From Parapedobacter koreensis (GTDB lineage Bacteria > Bacteroidota > Bacteroidia > Sphingobacteriales > Sphingobacteriaceae): a DNA stretch of 64,000 nt. The notes beneath the pieces were generated by a model, which worked only from the letters and a program-made list of their open reading frames with translations, was not told the DNA's origin and did not search any database. This document shows positions 1 to 8,470 of the stretch, piece by piece. A program made the translations under genes and the position numbers. How positions within the stretch are numbered: position 1 is the first letter of the stretch; each line of letters opens with the position of its first letter. Location of the stretch: assembly GCF_900109365.1 (NCBI RefSeq), contig NZ_FNZR01000007.1:62001-126000 (forward strand), written 5' to 3'.

Positions 1-154
1 TTCTTTCAATATCATTATTCGTCCGTATTCCTGAACTTTTCCAAACGTTCCTTCGCCGAGGGAATAATACAATTATGTAAATCGTCAGCAAAAAGTGGGC
101 CCAAAAAGGTAAAAACTAAGGGGAGATTTTTAGGTACTACTCAAAAATATACTA

Positions 155-400
155 CTACCTCGCCGCCTGTAAATCCCGGGGATGCGTCTTCCCCTTCGGG
201 GCTTTCATATCGTTGGCTACTTTTTTGACTTTTACTTTGGAATAAATCTGCATTGTCCGGACGCTGCCGTGTCCGAGCATGTAGCTCACCGTTTCGATAG
301 GTAGCCGTATTCCAGCGTAACCGTGGTGGAGAATGTATGGCTGCGGATTTGGCTAGGACTTTCAGAGCATGGTTTACGATCTGATACAGGGCAAAAAAAC
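155..400 (-). pseudogene. Tyrosine recombinase C-terminal remnant, frameshifted
   Basis: Two reverse-strand frames together read as the C-terminal end of a Bacteroidota tyrosine recombinase. One frame gives SHTFSTTVTLEYG, matching the RHTFATT box of the family. About 1 bp of frame loss near 300-306 moves the match to another frame, which gives LPIETVSYMLGHGSVRTMQ followed by IYSKVKVKKVANDM. That segment is the usual LGH...T..Y end of the catalytic domain; in this frame the family's active-site Tyr corresponds to the Tyr of QIYSK. It ends at a stop at 155-157. The N-terminal and core regions with the first catalytic Arg are absent. The remnant lies downstream of tRNA-Pro, a common integration target, so it is probably a relic of an integrated element. 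No att duplication was seen. Confidence 0.7.
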
Positions 401-547
401 CATAAATGATTAATTTATAGGGTTTTGATTCCAAATGACACTCTTGTTGGCGGGATTGACTGCGTCCCGCAGACCCGCACGCAATGGCCGCAGCCATCCC
501 TGTCGGGGTGAGGTCTCAACCAAAATAGCTAGCACTACGTGCCTAAA

Positions 548-602
548 CATTCCAATAAAAAGGGCCGCTCAAGCAAACTTGGCGGCCCTTTTTATTGGAA
601 TG
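548..602 (-). terminator. Long perfect hairpin, probable tRNA-Pro terminator
   Basis: Arms 548-568 and 582-602 are perfect 21-bp inverted repeats around a 13-nt loop. The stem has a GC core (GGGCCGC) flanked by A/T runs, so either strand reads stem plus U-rich tract. It sits about 30 bp downstream of the tRNA-Pro 3' end. A smaller hairpin (CCTGC-GAAA-GCAGG, about 607-620) lies between them. Confidence 0.7.
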
Positions 603-634
603 TCTCCCTGCTTTCGCAGGAACTTCATTTTAGT

Positions 635-711
635 TGGTCGGGATGGCGGGATTCGAACCCACGACCTCCAGCACCCCATGCTGGCGCGATACCTGGCTAC
701 GCTACATCCCG
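635..711 (-). tRNA. tRNA-Pro (anticodon GGG)
   Basis: The reverse strand folds as a full cloverleaf. A 7-bp acceptor stem (CGGGATG/CATCCCG), a D-arm, and an anticodon stem CCAGC/GCTGG enclose the loop ATGGGGT, giving anticodon GGG. The T-arm carries GGTTCGAATCC. Discriminator A and a genome-encoded CCA follow the acceptor stem (635-637). Position 32 of the loop reads A rather than the usual pyrimidine; the overall fold still supports a functional tRNA-Pro. Confidence 0.93.
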
Positions 712-720
712 AACGGGGTG

Positions 721-751
721 CAAACTTAGCTAAAATTGTATTTATATGCAA
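721..751 (-). promoter_or_regulatory. Promoter of tRNA-Pro
   Basis: On the reverse strand, TTG (749-751) and TAAGTTTG (721-728) are separated by exactly 20 bp. This matches the Bacteroidota housekeeping consensus TTG-N20-TAnnTTTG. The -7 box ends 9 bp before the mature tRNA 5' end. Confidence 0.8.
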
Positions 752-814
752 GTTATAAAAACTGAATATAAATACAATTTTTATCGATAGCTCATCAACT
801 GCTGAAGAACGGTA

Positions 815-1531
815 TCAACTATTTTTATCACCAATATACTTATAAAAAGTATCGCGATAAGTATCACCTACCGGAATGATCTTGCCTTCAATGAAAATGC
901 GACCTCGCTCAATGCTGGCTATCTTATCAAGCGCCACGATGTACGAGCGGTGAACACGCACAAAACGGTTGGCGGGCAGGATATCCTCCATTTTTTTCAT
1001 GTTTTGGAGCGTCACGATACGTTCATCGGGTGTATAAATGGAAATATAGTCTTTTAGTCCTTCTATATATAGAATGTCCTCAAGATCGACACGTTGGATT
1101 TTATGTTCGGTCTTGACGAAGATAAAATCTACCGCATCGTTTGGCATAGCTGGCATTACCGGTTGTTGTACCTTGGCTGGTTTATTATTAAGTATTTTCT
1201 GCACCGAACGATAGAATCGATCAAAGGCAATGGGTTTTAACAGATAATCCACTACGTTGAGGTCATAGCCATCCAATGCATATTGCGGATAGGCTGTGGT
1301 GAGGATGACATCGCATTTGCCATTAATAATTTTAAGAAATTGTATACCTGTCAATTCCGGCATCTGCACATCCAAAAATACCAGATCTACTTCACCATTC
1401 TGTACCAGGGTGAGTGCTTCAATCGCATTGGTGGTGCTGGCTACCAGCGTCAGTTCGGGCACTTTGGCTACATAATCCGAGATGATGTCCAGTGCCAGCG
1501 GCTCGTCGTCTACGGCTATACATCTTACCAT
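815..1531 (-). CDS. LytTR-family response regulator
   Basis: The 238-residue protein has a receiver domain at about residues 3-115, with acidic pair D8/D9, phospho-acceptor D54 in FLDVQMP and the conserved Lys in LLKPI. A C-terminal LytTR DNA-binding domain follows at about 135-235 (motifs HRSYIVALDKI and IPVGDTYR). It belongs to the AlgR/AgrA/LytR class, which is phosphorylated by a His kinase and binds paired 9-bp direct repeats. It lies 18 bp downstream of the LytS-like kinase gene, so the two form one operon. A near-ideal LytTR double repeat at 2668-2697, upstream of that operon, is its likely binding site. Confidence 0.93.
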   Translation of the reverse strand: MVRCIAVDDEPLALDIISDYVAKVPELTLVASTTNAIEALTLVQNGEVDLVFLDVQMPELTGIQFLKIINGKCDVILTTAYPQYALDGYDLNVVDYLLKPIAFDRFYRSVQKILNNKPAKVQQPVMPAMPNDAVDFIFVKTEHKIQRVDLEDILYIEGLKDYISIYTPDERIVTLQNMKKMEDILPANRFVRVHRSYIVALDKIASIERGRIFIEGKIIPVGDTYRDTFYKYIGDKNS

Positions 1532-1549
1532 GGGGCAATCATTTTGGGA

Positions 1550-2566
1550 TTATAAATATATGAAAAGTTCGCTACTGTAATACGTGTCTGACTCAATAAT
1601 GTTGATGGTATGCCTGCCGGGATATCCCAGCTGGAGCCTACGCTTCAGATTAGTGAGCCCGACACCTTTGGTTTGATCCTTGTTGAGCTGGCTTTTGGCA
1701 TTTTCAGCCTTGAAATGCAGGCGACCATTGTGCACTTCGATATCGATACGGATGGGTTTATTGGCATCGGTGGACACGCCATGTTTAAACGCATTTTCGA
1801 GAAATGAAATCAATAACAATGGCATGATGCGATGGTCGGTTTCATCCATAGCTACATGGAGCTCTACATAAACATTTTCTTTGAACCGCAGCTTCTGCAG
1901 TTCGATGTAGTTTTTCAGGTAGTTGATCTCTTCTTCCAATAATACGGTCTCCTCATTACTTTCATAAAGCATGTATCGCATGATTTCGGATAGTTTGAGG
2001 ATGGCTTCAGGGGTTTTGTCTGACTTCTGGTAAGCAAGGGAATAGATATTATTCAATGAATTGAACAGAAAATGGGGATTGATTTGTGATTTCAGAAAGG
2101 CTAATTCGGCATTGAGTTTTTCGTTTTCCAGACTCTTACGGTGCTCCCGATGCTTGAAATTGGAAGAAATGATGAACACTGCCGTACTCAATAACATGAA
2201 AAACAACCCAGTAATTAATGCTGCTACCGTATATTGTACGGGTGTCAGTAATTGTTCTTCGTTTTTTTGATTCCGGTATTTCAAAATAACATCTTCATAA
2301 TGCAGGGCAATGGCGTATTTCAGGGTTATCGATACCAATAGGATAATAAGGATATAAAATGCTGCACGCCCATAGTGATTGCCTCCTATAAAAAGCGGAT
2401 TGACAAAGAAGTAGTGGACGTAAAAGATAACCATGTTTAATGCACCGTACAACAAGATCAAAATAGCTGTTTCCTCGGGGTGTTCCCTAGCACTGATAAA
2501 AAACAATACGACCAATGTGACCACCCAAACGAGCCCATGGATCAGAATAGCTCTATTTTTAAGCAT
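1550..2566 (-). CDS. LytS-like sensor histidine kinase (His_kinase family)
   Basis: The 338-residue protein starts with four hydrophobic segments (about 8-25, 33-55, 67-88, 111-134) and has no obvious sensor domain outside the membrane. The cytoplasmic part carries the His_kinase box SQINPHFLFNSLNN with His165 and a HATPase region ending in GVGLTNLKRRL. This is the Bacteroidota four-TM LytS/YpdA-like type that signals to LytTR regulators, here the gene 18 bp downstream. A TATATTTG -7 box (2572-2579) ends only 6 bp before the annotated ATG, so the transcript would be leaderless or nearly so unless another promoter is used. The start otherwise fits the first TM segment. Confidence 0.92.
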   Translation of the reverse strand: MLKNRAILIHGLVWVVTLVVLFFISAREHPEETAILILLYGALNMVIFYVHYFFVNPLFIGGNHYGRAAFYILIILLVSITLKYAIALHYEDVILKYRNQKNEEQLLTPVQYTVAALITGLFFMLLSTAVFIISSNFKHREHRKSLENEKLNAELAFLKSQINPHFLFNSLNNIYSLAYQKSDKTPEAILKLSEIMRYMLYESNEETVLLEEEINYLKNYIELQKLRFKENVYVELHVAMDETDHRIMPLLLISFLENAFKHGVSTDANKPIRIDIEVHNGRLHFKAENAKSQLNKDQTKGVGLTNLKRRLQLGYPGRHTINIIESDTYYSSELFIYL

Positions 2567-2571
2567 AATCG

Positions 2572-2579
2572 CAAATATA
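2572..2579 (-). promoter_or_regulatory. -7 box TATATTTG of the LytS/LytTR operon
   Basis: The reverse strand shows TATATTTG immediately upstream of the kinase start. No TTG is present at the expected 20-bp distance, so the promoter may need an activator; the LytTR repeats lie about 90 bp upstream. Confidence 0.45.
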
Positions 2580-2667
2580 AGGTAAGCCTGTCAATATCAC
2601 CACACAGATAGACAAACACCCTGCTTGCATCGGCCAACACCCCATTCCAAAGGACGAATGCCTTGAT

Positions 2668-2697
2668 TCCGTTGGTCTACAAAATCCGACCGTTGGT
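2668..2697. promoter_or_regulatory. LytTR-type operator: two 9-bp direct repeats, 12-bp spacer
   Basis: TCCGTTGGT (2668-2676) and ACCGTTGGT (2689-2697) repeat with a 21-bp period, two helical turns. Both match the LytTR-domain binding pattern [TA][AC][CA]GTTN[AG][TG] at every position, and the 12-bp spacer is the canonical one. The repeat extends to 11 bp (CCGTTGGTCTA). It lies between the LytS/LytTR operon and the divergent 59-residue ORF, about 90 bp from the start of either, so it could serve one or both. Confidence 0.72.
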
Positions 2698-2788
2698 CTA
2701 AAACTTTTTTATCGAAAAACAGGAATTGGTTTCTTTGTATCGTGTATTTGACAGGTGTGATGGTATAATCTTGCAAACATAAAAGAAA

Positions 2789-2968
2789 ATGAAAAAGTTT
2801 ATTGGCAACATTTCGCCCTTTCTACTACTGGTGATTCCCTTTTTTGTAGCCTTGCTATTGGTGGCTGGGCAAGCAGGTAGAGAAGTCATCCAAGAGCGCA
2901 TACAGTTGAATGCTTCATTCATTTCTTTGCCGGATGTGAATGTTTTTAAGGTATTGATATGGCGATAG
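2789..2968 (+). CDS. Small membrane peptide (59 aa), function unknown
   Basis: This short ORF starts MKKFIGNISPFLLLV. It has a hydrophobic segment at about residues 9-27, then some 30 residues that are partly charged, ending VFKVLIWR before a TAG. The N-terminus looks like a single membrane anchor or an uncleaved signal. A box resembling the -7 element (TAATCTTG, 2766-2773) and a purine-rich AAAAGAAA sit just upstream. The LytTR double repeat begins about 120 bp upstream, so it is a candidate target of the LytTR regulator. The same frame continues beyond the stop into the truncated binding protein, so the TAG could alternatively be a lesion within a larger gene. I do not recognise a family. 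Confidence 0.5.
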   Translation: MKKFIGNISPFLLLVIPFFVALLLVAGQAGREVIQERIQLNASFISLPDVNVFKVLIWR

Positions 2969-2977
2969 TGTGGCGAC

Positions 2978-3637
2978 TTGCTTACCTTTGCTTCCATGCA
3001 AAGCCCATTTTTATCGCTGCACAGTGTCTTGGAAGCGCTGCAACTTGACGTTGCTTGTATTCCCTTGCTTGAACAAGCTCCTCTATATGACGAACTTGTT
3101 CGTGCCAACACACCCCAAGCCGTCTTCTCCGCTATACGTACCATTGGTGATGTCCTGAATGCACAACAACCCGCCAATCAACTGGCGGAGAGCCTCGAAG
3201 ATCGCATCAATATTATTATTCACAAACTCAAATTTATCGCCGACGAGAATAAGCCCAAGGTACTTATACTCCATGACGTATCGCCTATGCAGGTGGCAAC
3301 CGACGAATACCTGGCTAATCTCATTCAAACTGCTGGCGGTATCAACTATCATACAGACACGCCATTAGTGACATGGAATCCAGATGTAATCATTATCATC
3401 AATGACAAACCCATGTCGCAATTGTTGGATGAATTGCCGAAGGTTTTTTCTGACTCCATATGGGCATCTGTAAATGCCATAGCCAACAACAATGTATACA
3501 TCATTCATCACCGCGATTATCTGCGCCGGCCGGGAGCGCTAATCGCCGATGATACTGAAATACTGGCTGAAATCTGCTACCCGAAATATTTCGTTTTCGG
3601 ACGTGACGAAGATGCCTGGATGAAGTTTGAATGGTAA
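2978..3637 (+). pseudogene. ABC transporter substrate-binding protein (BtuF/TroA-like), N-terminus missing
   Basis: The 219-codon open frame reads as the C-terminal two-thirds of a helical-backbone (BtuF/FhuD/TroA-type) metal or cofactor binding protein. It has a long linking helix (about 55-85, AESLEDRINIIIHKLKFIA), a second lobe beginning KPKVLILHD, and the family's ending ILAEICYPKYFVFG. There is no signal peptide or lipobox and roughly 80 N-terminal residues are missing. An in-frame TAG lies at 2966-2968, and the only usable early start is TTG. Either this is a deletion remnant, or a cytoplasmic fragment is translated. It runs to within 4 bp of the convergent thrC stop. Confidence 0.6.
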
Positions 3638-3641
3638 TGCA

Positions 3642-4949
3642 TCAAGGATTCGATAGCAAGTAACTTTTGAACGCTTTAAAATCGACATCCAATTCCACCA
3701 CCTCCTTGTGCCTTCCTTCCAATAGCTGAACCTGACGCGGTACGACAATCCGGGCTGCAATCTCCTGGGGAAACACTTCGGGAAATTTGCAAGGATGTGC
3801 CGTGGATAGAAAGATGGCCGCGTATTCACCTGGAAACTGCTGGCAATAGGCTTCGGCAGCCAGCCAAGCAATAGCAGTATGTGGGCAAGCGACGTAATGA
3901 TAGCGATCAAAAATCGCCTGGATAGCCAATCGGGTGTCCGTGTCTGTAAAAGCGTACGAAGTGACCACTTGTTTTAACATTTGGTTATCGTGCCCAAATA
4001 AGTCCATAATACGCACCCAATTGCTCGGGTTGCCCACGTCCATTGCATTGGCCAACGTCTGAATGGATGGCTGTGGCTCGTAACAACCTGTATCAAGAAA
4101 ACGTGGGACGGTATCATTCACGTTAGTAGCCGCAATAAACCGCTTGACAGGCAATCCCATCTTGTAAGCCAACAAGCCTGCGCCAATATTGCCAAAGTTG
4201 CCACTGGGCACAGAAAACACCACATCTTTAATGCCTTGCGTCAACAGCTGGGCATAGGCATGGAAATAGTAAAACGTTTGTGGGATAAGCCGTGCAATAT
4301 TGATGGAATTGGCTGACGTAAGTCGAAGTGTCGATTTCAACGATGGATCGTTGAATGCCTCTTTGACCAATGCTTGGCAATCGTCGAAGGTCCCATCTAC
4401 TTCGATAGCCCTGATGTTTTGCCCATTAGTCGTCAACTGTAGTTCCTGCACGGGGCTTACCTTTCCTTTTGGATAGAGTATGGTAACCCGCGTACCCGGT
4501 ACACCCAGAAATCCTAACGCTACAGCTCCCCCCGTGTCGCCTGATGTAGCTACCAATACATCCAATATGCGATCGTCATCAGCCGAAAGAAAGGCCATTA
4601 CCCTGCTCATGAAACGGGCACCGAAATCCTTGAAGGCCAAAGAGGGGCCGTGGAACAATTCCAGTACGGCTAAGCCACTATCCAAGGGGCGGACGGGTGC
4701 CTCGAAGTCAATCGCATCTTCGACGATCTTACGTAGCTCGGCTTCAGGAATGTCATCACCAACCAATGCTTTGGCTACAGTAAAGGCAATATCCTGCAAT
4801 GAATATTGCTGAAGATTTTTAATGAAGTAAGCGCCTAACTGTGGAATCGCCTCGGGCATATACAGTCCCTTGTCCACTGGAAGGCTATTGAAAACCGCCT
4901 CTTTGAACGATACGCGTAGATCGCGGTTGTTTGTGCTATATAATTGCAT
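3642..4949 (-). CDS. thrC: Threonine synthase
   Basis: The 435-residue PLP enzyme converts O-phosphohomoserine to threonine. It shows the N-terminal STNNRDLRVSFKEAV segment, the PLP-lysine motif HGPSLAFKDFGARF (Lys near 114), the phosphate loop TSGDTGGAVALGF and a C-terminal CPHTAIAWLA stretch. Length and motifs fit the shorter bacterial ThrC class. It is the last gene of the thrABC operon, starting 4 bp after the thrB stop, so translation is probably coupled. Confidence 0.96.
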   Translation of the reverse strand: MQLYSTNNRDLRVSFKEAVFNSLPVDKGLYMPEAIPQLGAYFIKNLQQYSLQDIAFTVAKALVGDDIPEAELRKIVEDAIDFEAPVRPLDSGLAVLELFHGPSLAFKDFGARFMSRVMAFLSADDDRILDVLVATSGDTGGAVALGFLGVPGTRVTILYPKGKVSPVQELQLTTNGQNIRAIEVDGTFDDCQALVKEAFNDPSLKSTLRLTSANSINIARLIPQTFYYFHAYAQLLTQGIKDVVFSVPSGNFGNIGAGLLAYKMGLPVKRFIAATNVNDTVPRFLDTGCYEPQPSIQTLANAMDVGNPSNWVRIMDLFGHDNQMLKQVVTSYAFTDTDTRLAIQAIFDRYHYVACPHTAIAWLAAEAYCQQFPGEYAAIFLSTAHPCKFPEVFPQEIAARIVVPRQVQLLEGRHKEVVELDVDFKAFKSYLLSNP

Positions 4950-4953
4950 GTTT

Positions 4954-5910
4954 TTAATCCCTTAGTTCTCTTGGCCCTTCCATGTTTATTCCCGATACAT
5001 AGCCGTTGCTCCCAATACCTTGCTCGGTCAAATGAGTCTGAATAATTGACGTGACGTATGTTGCCTGTTCCGCGCTCCGCGCAAAAGCGAATACGGATGG
5101 CCCCGACCCGGAAATGCCAAAGCTCAATGCCCCAGCTTCCATGGCCAACCGGCGCATCTCATAAAATTCAGGTATAAGGATAGCCCGCGTAGGCTCAATG
5201 AGTACGTCTTGCATGCTACGCCCGATGAGTGCGTAGTCGTCGGTAAAGAGTCCGGCCACCAATCCTGCAATATTGCCCCACTGTGTCACGGCGTCTTTAA
5301 GGGCCACTTTCGTCCGTATCATTTGGCGTGCATCACGCGTGGGCACATCAACATGAGGGAATACTACCGAAGCATGCAATGCCGGAGGGACTGGGAGTGC
5401 CACCACGTCTACCGGGTCATATCCCCTAATCAACGTAATGCCGCCCAATAACGCGGGTGCCACATTGTCTGCGTGGCCATGGCCGCAGGCCAACTCCTCG
5501 CCTTGCATGGCAAAAGGCAATAATTCCCGCCGCGAGAGGGGACTGCCCAACAGGGTGTTAATCGCATATAGTCCCGCTACAGTGCTTGCCGCACTCGAAC
5601 CTAGGCCGCTGCCAATCGGCATGCGCTTGTGCAATTCCATGTCTATACCGATGTTTGTCCGCCCGATGTGTTGAAGAAAAGACACTACACTGGCGCTTAC
5701 TGTATTCTTTGATACTTGACGGGGTAATCGGCCATCGTCACCGGTGATATTTACCAAACGTACACCTGGCTCCTCAACCCTCCGTATAATCACCTCATCA
5801 CCGGGATCGTACAAGGCAAAGCCCAGCACATCAAATCCGCAAACCATATTGGCTACCGTAGCCGGTGCAAACACATGCACGGTATCCCGTTCCATGGAGA
5901 CTGTCTTCAT
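4954..5910 (-). CDS. thrB: Homoserine kinase
   Basis: The 318-residue GHMP-family kinase phosphorylates homoserine before ThrC acts. The ATP-binding motif PIGSGLGSSAAS is at about residues 94-105, and the GHMP C-terminal motif SFGISGSGPSVFAFA is at about 260-275. The N-terminus VHVFAPATVANMVCGFD is typical of ThrB. An internal ATG six codons in (MERDTV) is an alternative start. It lies between thrA (44 bp) and thrC (4 bp). Confidence 0.95.
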   Translation of the reverse strand: MKTVSMERDTVHVFAPATVANMVCGFDVLGFALYDPGDEVIIRRVEEPGVRLVNITGDDGRLPRQVSKNTVSASVVSFLQHIGRTNIGIDMELHKRMPIGSGLGSSAASTVAGLYAINTLLGSPLSRRELLPFAMQGEELACGHGHADNVAPALLGGITLIRGYDPVDVVALPVPPALHASVVFPHVDVPTRDARQMIRTKVALKDAVTQWGNIAGLVAGLFTDDYALIGRSMQDVLIEPTRAILIPEFYEMRRLAMEAGALSFGISGSGPSVFAFARSAEQATYVTSIIQTHLTEQGIGSNGYVSGINMEGPRELRD

Positions 5911-5954
5911 TTCTTTATAAGGATATCATTTACGTTTAACGTCTTGCTGCAAAC

Positions 5955-8402
5955 TCATGCTCCCACATTTACCAAATCGGCAAAAACCCCCGCTGCGGTG
6001 ACTTCCGACCCAGCTCCGGGGCCCTTTACCACAAGCGGTCGATCCTTATACCTTTCTGTGGTGAAGGAAATGATGTTGTCACTTCCCGACAGTGCAAAAA
6101 ATGGATGATTCGCATCGACCAGTTCCAATGCTATCGATACCTGTCCGTTTTCCAGTTTACCAATGTAGCGAAGTACTTTATTTTCTCGCAGAGCCTTCGC
6201 CCTCAGGTTGCCAAAATGCTCATCTGCCGCTTTCAATTCGCGGTAGAATTCGTCCACGGAAGCCGCTTGAATGCAAGCGTCTGGCAGTATAGCCCCTAAT
6301 TGGACATCTTCGGGTTCAAGCGCATACCCTGCATCCCTCGCCAGTATCAACATTTTACGCATGAAATCTGTACCTTTAAGATCATCACGCGGGTCAGGTT
6401 CTGTATATCCCAATTGCTGCGCAGTTTTCACTACATCGTGGAACGATACCGTACCTGCGAAATTATTAAAGATGTATGATATCGTGCCTGACAATATGGC
6501 TTCGATGCGCACAATGCGATCACCGCTCATCATTAAATCCCGCAGTACCCGAACAATGGGCAAACCCGCTCCGACATTGGTTTCATAAAAAAAATCCACA
6601 CCATGTCTACGGGCGGTATCCTTTAATATCCGATATTGGCTATACCTGCCTGAATTGGCTATCTTGTTGCAGGTGACGATGGAAATGTTGGATTGGAATA
6701 TGGTCTCGTAATAGCGGACAGGTTGCTCACTTGCCGTATTGTCTATAAACACACAATTTGGCAGGTTCATTTGCTTCATCCTGGCCACAAATAACTCCAA
6801 ATCAGCCTGTTCACCAGCATTTTGCAATTGTTCTTTCCATTCTGCCAGGCTTATGCCCTCGCTGTCGAAAAGCATTGTGCGCGAATTGCTAAGCCCCACT
6901 ATTTTTACCTCGATGTCATTATTATCCAACAGAAATCCATACTGCTCTTGAATCTGCCGGAATAAAGTGGAACCAATGTTTCCTGTGCCGACATTGAAAA
7001 CATGCAATGTTTTATTCAATTGCGCAAAGAAAGCGTCGTGCACGGCATTCAATGCTTTGGCAAGGTCGGATTGGCTGATGATTACTGAGATGTTGTACTC
7101 GGAGGAGCCCTGGGCAATTGCCCGGACATTAATACCGTTTCGACCCAGCGCGTGGAAAAGCCGGCCGGACATACCGGGGGTATGTTTCATGTTTTCGCCA
7201 ACGATGGCCAGTATGGACAAACCATCTTCAATCTCGGGTGCCGATAGCTTGTTGGCCTTTAATTCCAACTCAAACTCACTGCAAATCAACCATTCGGCAC
7301 GCTGCGCGTCGGCCGGATGTACAGCAAACGTAATGCTGTGTTCGGATGATGATTGGGTAATCAGCACCACATTGATCTGCTCCTTGGCCAGCAACGTAAA
7401 TAGCCGCCCGCTGAAGCCCGCCCGGCCTATCATGCCGCTGCCTACCAAATTGATGACACTAATGGCAGAAATGGAAGATATGCCTTTAATCGGCAATGCC
7501 GTATTGCCACTGTCGTGCTGGATGGTCGTACCGGCAAAATCCGGATTGAATGTATTGCGGATAACAATGGGAATCTTCTTCAGGAAGGCTGGAATCATCG
7601 TGGGCGGGTAAATGACCTTGGCACCGAAATAGGATAACTCCATGGCCTCGGTATAGGAAAGTATGGGTAGCGAAAAAGCTTTTTTTACGATGCGCGGATC
7701 AGCAGTAAGCATGCCATCCACGTCGGTCCAAATTTCGATAGTTTCAGCGCCAAGTGCCGCGCCGATAATGGCAGCGGTGTAATCGCTGCCCCCCCTACCC
7801 AATGTGGTGACCCTGCCTTTTTCACTGGATGCAATAAAGCCGGTCACGAAGAGCAATTTACCGGGATTTGCGGCAACAAATGCCTGTATAAGCTGTTCAG
7901 ATAGCACTTGGTCTACATGTGCGCTTCCAAAGTGGCTGTCCGTCTGGATAAGTTGTGTCGCATCTACGAACAGCGATTCGGGAAAATATTGTTCGGCAAC
8001 TTTGCTGACCAAAAACGCTGAACACCGCTCACCGTAACTCAATATTAGGTCTTTACTTTGTAAACTCAGCTCACGGAGGTTGTAAATGCCTTGCAGAAGA
8101 TCTTCCAGTTCATTGAAATAAATCTTTAATTTGGTGAATACCGGATTTTGGGACTTTACCGCAATCAACTGCTTGACTACCGCAAAATGGCGTGTTTCCA
8201 TCTCCTGTAATCCCTGGATAAAATTCCCGCCCTCGGCTGCCTCCGTCGCCAGGTGCGTCAGCAGGTTGGTTATCCCGCCCATTGCTGACAACACAACTAA
8301 TGGGCGTTCGCCTGATTCATGGGATTTCCGCACGATTTCGAGTACTGCTCGGATGCCATCAACAGCACCAACGGATGTACCACCAAACTTAAGTATCTTC
8401 AT
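5955..8402 (-). CDS. thrA: Bifunctional aspartate kinase / homoserine dehydrogenase I
   Basis: The 815-residue fusion catalyses the first and third steps from aspartate to threonine. The aspartokinase starts MKILKFGGTSVG, has GRGGSDYTAAIIGAAL near 204 and EIWTDVDGMLTADPR. Two ACT-type regulatory segments follow (about 310-450, including GENMKHTPGMSGRLF and INVRAIAQGSSEYNIS). The homoserine dehydrogenase begins about 465 with the NAD(P) loop NVGTGNIGSTL and includes ILSGTISYIFNNF and GYTEPDPRDDLKGTD. The order kinase-ACT-ACT-dehydrogenase and the length match ThrA. It is the first structural gene after the threonine leader, so its transcription is probably attenuated by charged tRNA-Thr. Confidence 0.97.
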   Translation of the reverse strand: MKILKFGGTSVGAVDGIRAVLEIVRKSHESGERPLVVLSAMGGITNLLTHLATEAAEGGNFIQGLQEMETRHFAVVKQLIAVKSQNPVFTKLKIYFNELEDLLQGIYNLRELSLQSKDLILSYGERCSAFLVSKVAEQYFPESLFVDATQLIQTDSHFGSAHVDQVLSEQLIQAFVAANPGKLLFVTGFIASSEKGRVTTLGRGGSDYTAAIIGAALGAETIEIWTDVDGMLTADPRIVKKAFSLPILSYTEAMELSYFGAKVIYPPTMIPAFLKKIPIVIRNTFNPDFAGTTIQHDSGNTALPIKGISSISAISVINLVGSGMIGRAGFSGRLFTLLAKEQINVVLITQSSSEHSITFAVHPADAQRAEWLICSEFELELKANKLSAPEIEDGLSILAIVGENMKHTPGMSGRLFHALGRNGINVRAIAQGSSEYNISVIISQSDLAKALNAVHDAFFAQLNKTLHVFNVGTGNIGSTLFRQIQEQYGFLLDNNDIEVKIVGLSNSRTMLFDSEGISLAEWKEQLQNAGEQADLELFVARMKQMNLPNCVFIDNTASEQPVRYYETIFQSNISIVTCNKIANSGRYSQYRILKDTARRHGVDFFYETNVGAGLPIVRVLRDLMMSGDRIVRIEAILSGTISYIFNNFAGTVSFHDVVKTAQQLGYTEPDPRDDLKGTDFMRKMLILARDAGYALEPEDVQLGAILPDACIQAASVDEFYRELKAADEHFGNLRAKALRENKVLRYIGKLENGQVSIALELVDANHPFFALSGSDNIISFTTERYKDRPLVVKGPGAGSEVTAAGVFADLVNVGA

Positions 8403-8470
8403 TTCATTGCCAGCTTAAGCAAAATACCTGCTGTTTTTTAATAAGTAATTTGTACGTTCAAAACCCTTAA

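Noticed and set aside
1-77. Reverse-strand reading with GEGTFGKV, resembling a kinase glycine loop
   Set aside because: Only a few codons at the edge, no start codon or further kinase motifs; another frame of the same stretch reads equally well as a short protein end.
2698-3177. Reverse-strand reading frame of 159 codons opposite the small ORF
   Set aside because: No domain, no signal, and it overlaps both the peptide and binding-protein frames antisense; a shadow frame.
2789-3637. Read the small peptide and the binding protein as one gene with UAG read-through
   Set aside because: Read-through of TAG is not expected in this group, and the small ORF lacks any binding-protein N-lobe motifs; kept as separate features with the alternative noted.
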